DNA of 64,000 nt from Kalmusia sp. IMI 367209 (Eukaryota; Ascomycota; Dothideomycetes; Pleosporales; Didymosphaeriaceae): positions 1,984,001 to 2,048,000 of the forward strand of contig JAPEUQ010000003.1 of assembly GCA_027946365.1 (NCBI GenBank), given 5' to 3'. The notes under the pieces were generated by a model that saw only the letters and a list, made by a program, of their open reading frames with translations, made no database searches and was not told the origin of the DNA. The position numbers were made by a program, and so were the translations under genes. This document shows positions 1-9,604 of this stretch, piece by piece (positions within the stretch are counted from its first letter, which is position 1; every line of letters starts with the position of its first letter).

Positions 1-360
1 TCTTGGCGTGCGGGGTCGTTGTGTCGTACGGCAACAGCAGGCTGAGTTTGTAGCAGCTGTAAACTTGTCAACAAAGCGCGGTAATTTTTCAGCCTTCCAC
101 GTTCAATAATATGCAAAGACTGTTGGATGCTCTTCAAACACGCTAGGGCTTTGCGTTTCTACAATCACGCCCGACCATACTTTGCTTTACAGTATCTATC
201 CTCCAATATCGCTGCAATCACTTTGGCGATTTGCTTTTCTTTCGGGTACCCACAGACAGCAAACGTCATTCTCGACCAATCAGATCAAGAAGCCTACTAT
301 CTGTCTGCCACAGACAAACATTAACGCTCTTACAATAGCTCGCTCACAACCGACGATACC
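1..360. other. Left-edge sequence without a supported gene
   Basis: No reading frame here resembles a protein I recognise. The short open frames overlap one another and have no splice-site pattern that would join them. It is upstream of the threonine-aldolase pseudogene and may include its former promoter. Confidence 0.5.
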
Positions 361-1559
361 ATGAAAATATTGGCCAAATACAGTTTCCATGATGACTACA
401 GCGAGGGGGCACATCCTGATATTATCGATGCGTTGACAAAAACCAACTTATCACAACAAAATGGGTACGGAGATGACGAATATTCCGAAGACGCAAGAAA
501 CGCAATTCGCACGATGATCGGCGTGGAAAATGCCCCAGTATATTTCTTACCCGGTGGTACAGCAGCAAATCTCATATCTATAGCAAGCCATCTTCGCCCA
601 CATGAGGCAGTCATTGCTGCTGAATCTGGTCACATCGTTGGGAAAGAAGGTGGTGCTATAGAAGCAACGGGACACAAGATAATTACTGAGCGTGGCATGG
701 ACGGTAAATTAACTCCGGAACTGATTCAGAAGGCTTTTGATAGAAGCAAAGAATTTAGCTATCAGCCAAAGCCCAAGATGGTTTTCGTCTCGAACTCAAC
801 CGAAATCGGCACCATATACACGAAAAGCGAGCTCACAGAAGTCGCTGCAACGTGCAAGAAACTCAGCATGTACCTTTTCCTCGATGGAGGCCGCCTCAGT
901 GCTGCGTTACCTTCTTCCAAGAACGACTTGACGATGAAGGATATCTAAAATCTCACGGACATCTTTTGGATTGGTGGTACAAAGAGCGGTGCGCTGTTGG
1001 GAGAGGCAGTGGTAATAAGGATGCAACCTTCGCAGCAGACTTTCCCTTCCACATGAAGCAACAAGGCGCGCTCATGGCCAAAGGAAGGGTTCTCGGGACC
1101 CAGTTCAGTACGCTTCTGAAGATACATTTCTTCTTTAGTCTCGCACGTTAATATAATAGCCTTGCGGGCGATATGTCCGCATGTCTCGTAGGACTAAGTT
1201 ACAGACCATGGGCTCCGATAGAGTCCAACTAGGTGTTCGATATACTTCCACCGGATCTAGTTCAGGAGCTACAGAAAGGATCTGACTTCTCTATATGGGA
1301 ACGTCTGCCTAATAGTCTTCTTGTTGTCAGACCGGTAACCTCATGGGCCGCAAAACGTTTAGAAGTCGTGAGACTCTGCAACACGGTTGAATCTTGGACG
1401 AAGGGAACTCAAAGGATGTCTATGAGCAAGTCGTTGAGAAGAGTGGGTGAGTCTCGAATTGACCCAAATGATAACGTAGCCATATATGCAGATTCTGCTG
1501 AGTTTTTGCACCAGGTTGAAATTTACACCGATCTAAAACAACCATCATTTAAAAAGTAA
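361..1559 (+). pseudogene. Threonine-aldolase / beta-eliminating-lyase family pseudogene
   Basis: Fold-type I PLP-enzyme pseudogene of the low-specificity threonine aldolase family, which cleaves beta-hydroxy amino acids to glycine and an aldehyde. Landmarks appear in family order: a G-rich PLP loop (FLPGGTAANL), an ESGHIV segment, FLDGGRLSAAL, the Schiff-base lysine motif WIGGTKSGA near 980, a FHMKQQGALMAKGRVLG helix, and the C-terminal WERL..VVRPVTSWA strand near 1300-1350. The frame is broken by TAA at 946-948, a frameshift near 1013-1020, TAA at 1149-1151 and TAG at 1230-1232. Each stop sits where relatives could have glutamine or another sense residue, so CAA/CAG to TAA/TAG (C-to-T at CpA) explains all three. 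The first 195 codons remain open from an ATG. I read it as a dead gene; RIP is inferred from the stop pattern. Confidence 0.8.
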
Positions 1560-1869
1560 CATAAACTTCGGTTGTAACTTCCTCGACCGGTTAATGTAAC
1601 GTCCGGCTAGGACTGAGAGTCTATAAAAATCACGGAGTGACCATCCAAGTAGTCCCGCACATTGCATTCTAATAACTACAGTCGCGGTCGGAAAGCTTGA
1701 TTGGATACAATCTGATAATTCAGAACCGATCATTATCTCCAGAGACCTCTAGGCCATCTCGTCTAGCCAGTCTCAATGTGTGAAGAGCGCATCTACGTTC
1801 GCGCAGGGAACAATACTTATAGTTTGAACTTTCCCAACTTTACGAAGAGCGAGCTATAACTGCGAATTT
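1560..1869. other. Spacer between two relics
   Basis: No supported gene. The one open frame on the minus strand (1545-1733) lacks recognisable features. The sequence probably belongs to the same decayed block as its neighbours. Confidence 0.4.
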
Positions 1870-2166
1870 GATGCTGAAGTGGTCTCCGTCGGGGTCGGAG
1901 GATGAATCAATAGCATCAGTGACCGGTGCATATGGCTCTCGGCTTTTGTTTGTGGACATGAGTCGGTGGGTCTGTTTGGTTGATGCTACGCAAGCCGATC
2001 TAAAGTATTATGTGCGGCACTTTTCCATTCCATCAGATTGGCAGAGTCAACAGAGGAGGCTGTTCATGATGCGACTCGCAATGGCAATATCCTATTTGTT
2101 CGCACTAATGAAGTCGCTGTGATTGATCATGGTCTAGACTTTGGGGAGAGAGTTCAAGTGGTGTAG
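1870..2166 (+). pseudogene. C-terminal relic of a fungal STAND/NACHT-type protein
   Basis: A fragment resembling the conserved tail found after the repeat domain of many fungal NACHT or WD40/ankyrin STAND proteins. The signature is a W-C strand, then KYYVRHFSIPSDW (family: RHFFIPSDWL), then NGNILFVRTNEVAVIDHGL (family: G-x-ILFV-x-EVAV-x-GL). The two halves lie in different frames, joined by a single-base shift near 2040-2046, and the frame ends at TAG 2164-2166. No upstream NACHT or repeat region is visible, so only the tail survives. Family assignment is from remembered consensus and is moderate; that it is a broken fragment is clear from the shift and missing N-terminus. Confidence 0.45.
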
Positions 2167-2658
2167 AACTAGTGGGCGGATCTCTCGTGGGTTCTCTCTA
2201 TTGGTTTGGGTCGTGTTGATGGCGTTGCGTATATGTATCCGTCCTTTGACGATTCTCAACCTTTTTGCGGCCCATTTTGAGGTGAATTCTACTTTGTACG
2301 TATTTACCAACGTTGATATGAAGCTTAGATTCTATCGAATATAGGAACGAGCTGCATTGAGGTAAGATGATGATGGTGAGGGCCATTCCAGATTGTGGCA
2401 TAGTTAACTATGGATGTATTGTACTACAATTGTATTTTCTGCCCGCCTAATCTCGATAATACGAGCCAATGCTTCGTTTCTTCTTCACGCATGTATCCTC
2501 CCTATTTCGGTACTATTGTCAGACTTTGCTCAACCTAGGCCCGCGGAGGATTTACGCACGCGCTGACGTCTTCCGGCAGTGGCGCATACTTCTCAACAAG
2601 AGCCTTCAGCTTTCCAAGACATCTACGCGCATCAGCTTATGTAGAAGACTTGCTAGTA
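2167..2658. other. Intergenic, 3' side of the fructosamine-kinase gene
   Basis: I see no gene, repeat or RNA here. It should contain the 3' UTR and termination region of the minus-strand gene that ends at 2659. Confidence 0.4.
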
Positions 2659-3752
2659 CTACGATTCATACTCGTTGCGAAAGGTAGACATGTCATGGCA
2701 AGCAGCGGCATGCAAAGCAGTGCATGCGCTATACAACATGTGCCGATCGTCAAACTGGTCGGCAGGCTCACTGATTCCCATTTGGGCGAGGTACACCTTG
2801 AGGTACACACCAGAACCAACAATGGTATTGGGTCGAGAACGCCAGATTGCGATTTCCAACTCGTGATGTGCGTAATATGAACTAGCATCGAAGACGTAAA
2901 CTTGTCCAGACTTGGAGTCAGTACCAATATTACCATCCCATAGATCTATGTTGAAATCAGCTTGTGTCTCAATAGGTCGTCTTTGGCTATACTTTCCTCC
3001 ATGAATTAATGACGGCTTGACTGAACGTCCGTCAGCCTCCAAAGGTCCAAGTACCTGAGGAACAACGTGTGTCATGGCCCGCTCTGCAAGTTGTTGCTCA
3101 GATTCCGACCATCGTCCGTTATGTGCCTGGTCTGATGCCAGAGATCCTCGGAAGAGCTGGACGAAGAAGTTCTTCCAACTCGGATTCCACGTTGTGTCCA
3201 AAGGTAGATTGCCACGTAGTGGCTTGATGTGGAAACCGAACATTTTGGACGGGGATGCGCTGCACCTGTGTAAAGCGACGAGCTTTTCGCAAAGGAGGAT
3301 GGGATCTGGGACGTCTTTTACGAGTTCGACAAAATCGCAGAGGTAGTAGTAAGTTTCCGGACTGGCCATCTTCAGCTGACCCCATGCGTGCGGCTTCGGG
3401 ACCAGGTCAGGCGCGACCTTGTATAGTTCATTCATTGAATGGAACTCTCCTTCCAGCATGACTCTCCCTAGCTCATGTTCAGCGCACTGTGATTTCTTAG
3501 CGTCGTTCCATAAAGTAGTTAAGTGATATGGCTTGCCTTGAGAAAATATGTCTTTGGTTCGCCGTCTGCAGAAATCGTCACAATTCGTGCCAAAACAGTC
3601 CATTCAGATGCACCATAGCTGTTGCAGGATACCACAATGGTTCCGGAAGGTAGCTCTGACTTGATCAGCTTTCGTTCGGCAATCTCAGGTTGAAGACTAA
3701 CGATCGATGACCACTTGATCAAGTGGAAAGTTTCCTGCGACGATTTTGCCAT
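2659..3752 (-). CDS. Fructosamine/ketosamine-3-kinase family protein, possibly inactivated by a splice-site mutation
   Basis: Protein-repair kinase family that phosphorylates sugar adducts on proteins, with a kinase-like fold. Exons on the minus strand: 3752-3537, 3486-2997 and 2945-2659, giving 330 aa if all introns are removed. ATG 3752 is the in-frame start. Conserved blocks in order: SYGASEWTVLARI (ATP-loop region), YFLK, MLEGEFHSMNELY, VPKPHAWG, YYLCDFVEL, WNPSWKNFF, LEADGRSVKPSLIHG, DLWDGNIGTD (catalytic HGD-LWDGN), and VFDASSYYAHHELEIAIWR. The first intron (3487-3536, 50 nt) is GC-AG (AAG|GCAAGC). The second, 2946-2996, has GAAAGT where GTAAGT is expected; it is 51 nt and stop-free, so if retained it inserts 17 residues exactly between HG and D of the catalytic motif. 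The family call is firm; whether the product works is doubtful. Confidence 0.85.
2946..2996 (-). other. Intron-like 51-nt insertion with a mutated donor (GA instead of GT)
   Basis: Removing these 51 bases restores CAT GGA GAT CTA TGG, which reads H-G-D-L-W as in the catalytic loop of the kinase family. The 3' end is a normal ATAG acceptor. The 5' end reads GAAAGTATAG; a single A-to-T change gives GTAAGT, a consensus fungal donor. Because its length is a multiple of three and it has no stop codon, the reading frame stays open whether or not it is spliced. Confidence 0.7.
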
Positions 3753-4874
3753 CACTCGAACCAGGAGAACACTCGGGTAGTTTTCCAAACGCTTTTATAG
3801 GGACCTGCGACTGATAAGCCATCATACCTGTAGGTACGAAAACTTAGACCGTTAATATGCTGCTATGTCCTCTATAGGCACGGTACACACGAGGCTGATA
3901 GGCGTCAAAGGTTAACAGGCAAGTACAGGTTGTCAAGCACGAACAGGCTGCCCTATGGTCTCGATCGCGAAAAGGTCAGTTCGAAAGTCGTCAGATAGCC
4001 AAGGCTTAAAAGGTGGGGTAAAGCAGATATGCACTGTCGTATGATTGATTTTCACAAGGCAGAAACCGTTACACGAGCTGAGCCCAACATTAAGCACGGT
4101 GATCCATAACGCAGTCTCATGAAGTGACTCGCTTCGCTTAGTCAGGGTCAGAGCCTCACATTTATACGCTCCTCTTCTACTTAATGTCTCATATGATGAA
4201 TCATAGTCACGCCATTTCATATACTCTTGCTCTCTTCGTTCTTCGCAACTACAAGTATGACAAGGATCTCCAGCGAGACATCGAGAGCGATTAATAGCCG
4301 GAGCACAGTCCCGAGTTACTGTTGTGGTTATGGTTAAGCTGCGTTAAGCAGGAAATGGAGTGTTACAGTTCATCGCCTACATCAAACAATATTCGTCGAG
4401 CCCGGTGGATCGGGACAAGCGCTGTCAGCTCTCTTCCATTCCAGGCTGCTTGTCAGTATCACAACAGTCGCATAGCTGGAGCCGAAAAGGCGCTGCTACA
4501 TTTGTCAATGATGTGGACCAGGGGACTAAGCTACAACCTGCTCGTAAGCCACAACCTATCACGCATGGCCCGAATTCCGATGCATCATTTCTACGTCCCG
4601 GTCTTGCGGAGAAAGCACACCACAAAATCCCGTTTTTCTTGTGGATGGTATCCTATAACAGTTTAATCAGGTGAATGAATACGATTTGTACCTCTGACAG
4701 AGCTATGGAAAAGTAAATGGAAATGTTTAGCCCACTCTAGCAACACTTGGTCATTGCGTAGGAGTTGGTACATTAGAGGATGGTGGATATATATCAGTAC
4801 TATACACTGTTCAGAAGCTCTACTCTAAGAAACTGATGGTGGAATCAATTGAGAAAAGTCTATACGATCGATTT
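3753..4874. other. Intergenic, no supported gene
   Basis: A 96-codon open frame on the minus strand (3933-4220, ATG start) and two overlapping plus-strand frames near 4322-4674 have no recognisable domain or matching splice structure. The left part probably includes the promoter of the minus-strand kinase-family gene; the right part includes the 3' region of the peptidase gene. Confidence 0.4.
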
Positions 4875-6511
4875 TCACAAAAAGGGCCGCGTATCTGACT
4901 GACAAGTGGTGTTAACTGGCGGTAGTGTTCCACTGTTGATATACTCTCGAACGTGCTGCGAGGTGCACTTGGACGTCACCTGAAGCGTGGCATGACTGAC
5001 GGCATCCAACGTCAATAAGACCGACCCTGGAAAAAGCGCTGCCATCTTACGGGCGCTATAGCTTGCGTCAGTTACCAGAACAGGAAAAAAAATCGACTGA
5101 GACTACTTGCTTTCGGATAGGAGTAACTGGATCGAGCGTATTGCTCAGAACAAGTAGCGGCGTGGAAGTCTTCCCTCCAAATGTGCCTACGAACTTCTGA
5201 CTTGGTGGCGGCCGGAAAGGCCAATTGCGGCAAAACTCCGCCCCAACTGCTCCCATCATAGCATCGCCAGCGTAACCGCTGATGCTCATCGCCGTATACA
5301 ATCTCTCTCTCCACTCTGCCCTAGTTGAAGCGACACCTCTTCCATCTGCGTCCGTACACATAATGCCAATTTCGGGAATAATATCTTGAGGGTCCAGCTG
5401 GCTCTCATCACAGTCATAACAGGGTGCGCCAGAGAATGCAAGCAGAGACGTCCCATTACGATGCTCCAGATCAGCTAGGATCTGAGCAAGCACTGGAAAC
5501 AGGAGCTCAGCCTGATATGTCGCTTGGAGGAAAGCCAGTCTGAGGCTTCCGTACGTTGCCATCGTTGGAATCTGCGCTACGGAACGATCCCAGACTGCAA
5601 TGGGATTGTCTTTGAACTGGAGCAATAATTTCCTATACCGGGTTTCGATTGCCTCCGAGGAGTTCGCATAGTATGGACAACGGCTCGGCCCAGCCTCGAA
5701 GCAAAGAGTGAAGAAAGTTCGCTCGGCTGCATCTGTGTCGAACAATGCGTTGAGGCTTAGATTACCAGAATAGTAAGCATCGCCATCTGCAATAGCGTCA
5801 ACAACCATTCTACCCACTCGGTCAGGGAAAAGGGTAGCAAATGTACCACCAAGCAAGCTCCCATAGCTTGCTCCGTGGTAGTACAGCATTGCTTCCTCAG
5901 CCTTCTCTCCTTCTGAAAGTGCCAGCTTCTCCACTATTGTCAGCATATCTCTCTCCACAGCCGGAGTGCCCACATATGCAGCATCTTTCTCCAATTCTTG
6001 TTTACTAAGATCTCCATGAGCACCGTTCCGTTCAAACACGGTATTGAAGTCAGAAGGCGTCGTCGATGGGTTGGTGGAAAGCTGTTGCCCGAAGTTATAT
6101 GCGAGGGCACGATTGCCATGAAAAGGATCGAGGTTGGGCGTACTCTGACCAACCCCACGAGGATCAAATCCGATGATGTTGTGTCCGGGTCCAAAGATGT
6201 CTTGATACCGTTTTTGCGCTTTGGCACTCATGACGATATCAACGCCTGAGCCGCCCGGTCCTCCTTTAAATTCGATTAGCAAATTGCGTCGTTTCTAGGA
6301 AGCAGTTGGGCGTACCAGGGTTGATCAAGATGTTCTTCGTTTCTATTGTCTGGTTTAGCGCTGGTACCTTGAGCATCGCGATTGCAGCGGTGCCGACACT
6401 CGCATCCTCATAGTCTAGAGGTACTTCTAAAATTGTGCAGGTGAAGTTCTCAAAGCATGGTTTCCAGTCTATATCCGCGGATGGGTGGAGTTCAGACCAG
6501 TTTGTTATCAT
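4875..6511 (-). CDS. Alpha/beta-hydrolase of the TAP-like (tripeptidyl-aminopeptidase) family
   Basis: Serine peptidase/hydrolase with an alpha/beta-hydrolase core and a TAP-like C-terminal domain; many relatives are secreted. Visible landmarks: the oxyanion-loop motif NPGGPGGSGVD (across an intron), FDPRGVGQS, the nucleophile elbow YYHGASYGSLLGG, an acidic residue in LSNTLDPVTPIR and a histidine in DAVSHATLQ, completing a Ser-Asp-His triad. Introns: 6264-6315 (GT-AG, 52 nt) and 5056-5110 (GC-AG, 55 nt; CGAAA|GCAAGT to CTATAG), which joins PIRN to ARKMAALFPGSV. Stop TGA 4875-4877. The 5' end is unresolved: the frame is open to 6625, its first in-frame ATG is 6511, and an ATG at 6606 that would give a leader-like peptide (MRFPLLRTAFLS) is in another frame. 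Either a 5' exon was missed or a small indel separates the leader. Function is by family only. Confidence 0.82.
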
Positions 6512-6625
6512 GGCTGTGGTGTTCTGGTACGCTGGTGCTGCTTTGATAGCATCGGGCAAGCTGATCCATACGAGAGAAAAGCCGTTCTCAAAAGTGGGAA
6601 CCTCATCGTGGGTGATTCGATACAA

Positions 6626-7693
6626 AGATATTAAACGTTCGAGGACGGTATGGAGATAGATTCAGCGAAGGTGTGATCGCACTGCGCTTGATATCATACA
6701 TTTCTAGACTTATCTACCCTTCATATGAATTCTGCTGCAGTTGTACCATCAATTGCTCAAGCCGCTGTCTCAATTTTGGTGTAGGAAAGCATGTAATCCT
6801 ATTGCTTACTTGAAACATGCAGTTAGGGCCGACGACATCAAGCGCACCCGGCACAGTCGTGTTCGCAACAAGCAACCAAAACAAGAGCGAATGACGTGCA
6901 TAGTCTCGTTCAGATCAACTTCGAGAAGTGAGCTTGTGGCGCTCTAGGGGCCTAATGTTGAATAAGCGTCAGAGGGACTGATGTGTATGATGATGATGTT
7001 CCTTGAAACACTTAAACAGCTCGCAAGTCCAGCCTATATCGGGTATGATTTCGTTACCGGGATGGCCCGGCCCTCACGCAAAGCGGGACGGCTCTCTGCT
7101 TTGTCAGCCGTGCGTCCTACCTTTTAGAGTAGTGTATAGCTGAATCTAAGTCCATTTCGAAACAATGTTCAGTGATCTGCGGTGTTCATTCCGTGCTGCA
7201 GTCGATACAAATACATGCCCTTGCCGGGACTAAATTGAAGATGGCGGTACCATAGACTATATGAATGGACTCTTTGTAATTGGTATTCATACCAAATAGC
7301 TCTTCTTTCACAGCATGAGCCCCTAGCATAATCCCCATTCATAAGCTATGTTCGTCATAGTAGTCTAATTAGCAACCACTTCATACATAGAAACCTAATA
7401 TCAAAGATACATGCACCTACAATTTTTTTTTGCCTGGTCGAAAATGCCCTAATGATCCAGAGTCTAAACAAGACGTAACCCGCATTGCCTTGATTGCCTT
7501 GATACATGAGGAGTGAGAAAAATGCCGTTGAAGGTGTGTATCCGTAGGTAATTAGATAGTATTCGTCTATTTCTCCTATAGACCGTATGATAATAACGCA
7601 GGCTGGAAAAGTCATAGTAATTGCTAAGACAATCGAGCAGACCGAAATCTGTCTTCTGAACAAAAGGCATATCCTACACATCCTCCAGCGCCA
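6626..7693. other. Intergenic, no supported gene
   Basis: About 1 kb between the start of the peptidase gene and the stop of the next minus-strand gene. A 108-codon minus-strand open frame (7355-7681) has hydrophobic stretches but no recognisable motif and overlaps another frame of similar quality, so I do not call it. The right end should hold the 3' UTR of the downstream gene. Confidence 0.4.
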
Positions 7694-8160
7694 TCACCAC
7701 CACCCGCGCTTCTTCTTCCCCTCTTCTTCGGGTTTGGGTTTCGCGACATCCACCGCCTCCCTCAAACTCTCTTTTTGCTTCGCTACCGCACTCTTCAATT
7801 CCTGCTTCAACCCCTCAATAGTATTGTTATTGACATGTTTTTCCTCCACGACCTCTAATTTGAGCCATGCGTAGTATGCGAGCTGGTATGTGAAGAGAGC
7901 GCCAAGGAAGGCTTTGAGAACGGGGTAGGTATTGTTGCGGTAGAAGGTGCCCTAGAACATCGTGTTAGCATGCGTAACAAGAGGGGGATTAGAGGACGTA
8001 CGACGCGAGAGGGCTCTTTTTTTTGAGGTGGTGGGGTGTTAGGGTTTGGTGGTTGCGATGGCGGGTGTGGAGCTGGATCTGTTGCGTATCTCCGTCTTGG
8101 GGGGCGTTGTGGTGTGCGCAGTTTGGAGAAGGATGTGCGGAGGAGACGGGAGGTGTTCAT
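7694..8160 (-). CDS. Small predicted mitochondrial inner-membrane protein, unnamed
   Basis: 138-aa protein from two exons (8160-8002 and 7951-7694) split by a 50-nt GTACGT-AG intron. The first ~27 residues are rich in Arg, Ser and Leu and lack acidic residues, ending in RRRYATDP, a typical mitochondrial presequence with a plausible cleavage site. A Pro-rich linker follows, then a hydrophobic stretch (VLKAFLGALFTYQLAYYAWL) that looks like one membrane span, then a charged, probably helical tail with many Lys and Glu ending in KKKRGWW. ATG 8160 is chosen because the presequence starts there. I do not recognise a named family. It is divergent from the RAMP4 gene to the right. Confidence 0.75.
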
Positions 8161-8767
8161 GGTGAAGGGTGATTGATTGCCTGAGGCTTTTGTTAGCGGG
8201 GAAGGGTGGATATGGATCCCGATGGGATACAGACGTAGGTGCCAATCAGGGCTATGTGTCCTGGTGAGCTTCTCGAAGTACTGAGCTTCCTCAATAGAGA
8301 CGATTGGTCGACAGATTGCAATGCGCTGTTCTTCGTCGCAAAGCTCAAGGCACCGACTTTTACTCCAATGCGCCAACTCTTTCTGCAATGCCAGGTATAC
8401 CGGAGAACCTCAACGACTGTGACCGAAACGCGTATGACTCTTCCAGCTCCGTCTTCAACGTGTCAATTCCTTCGGATCGATAGTATAAAGTCGGTACGCT
8501 TGGAGTGCTTGCACAGGCGAAGTTAACCCGACAAGCGGCAAACCCCCGAGCTCACCTCCGCTCCGCTGCAAGCTCCACTCTCAGGGTCTGGCCCGTGCAC
8601 TACCTTTTCCGATCGAGACACCTTGCATCACGTACCCGTTCGCGCACCATTCCCGTTCGCCACTCTGCACTCTTCTGTCCTTTGTCCTCTCAACAACAGA
8701 ACTTAACCTCGACGTTCCACTGTCCGTTGAAAACCTTCCGCATATTTCTACTTCCTCTACAATCACA
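8161..8767. promoter_or_regulatory. Shared promoter region between divergent genes
   Basis: These 607 bp separate the start codons of the minus-strand mitochondrial protein and the plus-strand RAMP4 gene, so both promoters must lie here. The RAMP4 side has a pyrimidine-rich run (CTTCCTCTACAATCACA) just before the ATG, a common 5' UTR feature of highly expressed fungal genes. No specific operator was identified. Confidence 0.5.
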
Positions 8768-9202
8768 ATGGTACGCTTCTGTCATTACCACCTACCTCCT
8801 CACGTTCCGCTTCTCGAAGAACTACCTTGCGACTCCTGCGATGATATACATGGCTAGAGATCAATATAGTTGACGTAGCATATAGGCACAAACTCCCCAA
8901 CAACGGGCCGCAAACGCGCGCTTCGCCCGCCGCGAGGAGGGCAAGATGGGCAAGCCTGTCGAGACGCGCACGCACAAGAAGCAGGATTTCAAGTCCCCCA
9001 TTTCGAAGGGCTGGATAAGTACGTCTATATTGTTTACTTTCCGCCCTGCTGGAGCATCGTTTCGATAGAAGAAAAAAGGAGACAAGAGGGGGGAGGAAGA
9101 CATACAGGAAGGGAGTCAATGTAGCTAACGCGGAGCACAGTTGTCCTCGCTTTCGTGCTTGCCGGCGGCGCTATCTTTGAGATCCTGAAGCTATTCTTTT
9201 AA
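8768..9202 (+). CDS. YSY6: Stress-associated ER membrane protein, RAMP4/Ysy6/SERP1 family
   Basis: 65-aa tail-anchored ER protein that associates with the Sec61 translocon. Three exons: 8768-8770 (only the ATG), 8886-9018 and 9141-9202, with GT-AG introns of 115 and 122 nt. The family pattern is complete: AQTPQQRAANARFARREEGKMG, a KSPISKGWI motif, and a hydrophobic C-terminal anchor (VLAFVLAGGAIFEILKLFF). The length matches the usual 60-70 aa. The intron directly after the start codon hides the gene from simple ORF searches. It stands head-to-head with the small mitochondrial protein gene and tail-to-tail with AP-3 delta. Confidence 0.92.
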
Positions 9203-9604
9203 GCGCGCGCTCACTCCGCATTTACGGATCTAGAGAATAAAATCGACGGTGGAATGGGACGTTCGAGCGCGTAACTGGGGAGCAGGAGTAAAGGGTTTGG
9301 AGAACGTAGATGATGGTCGGCATGATGCGGTCAAGAGGAGGGTATTTACATTCGACTTCTACTCTAGGGCAAAAGGCGTTTTGAGGCATGGGGCTAGCAT
9401 ATGCGATCGATAGCAGTCTTCCGCTTGATTTGATACTTTATGGCATGCATGGATGTTGTAAGGGGATACCAAATGCTACACATTCAGTTCAAGCTGAATT
9501 GCTTGACACCTGCTATGCTCATTAGATATATGTCCAAGCTGGTATACTGGACAGTGCGTTGACATGTGTTCTTTGAATTCATTCGCTGCCTATATACCGC
9601 ACTT
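9203..9604. other. Convergent 3' region
   Basis: 402 bp between the stop codons of RAMP4 (plus) and AP-3 delta (minus). It must contain both 3' UTRs and polyadenylation sites. An AATAAA-like hexamer occurs at 9235-9240 downstream of RAMP4. Nothing else is seen. Confidence 0.45.

Noticed and set aside
3933..4220. 96-codon minus-strand ORF upstream of the fructosamine kinase
   Set aside because: It has a clean ATG but no recognised motif or neighbouring exon; left as unsupported.
7355..7681. Hydrophobic 108-codon minus-strand ORF
   Set aside because: It shows no family pattern and overlaps a second frame of similar quality; more likely the 3' flank of the neighbouring gene.
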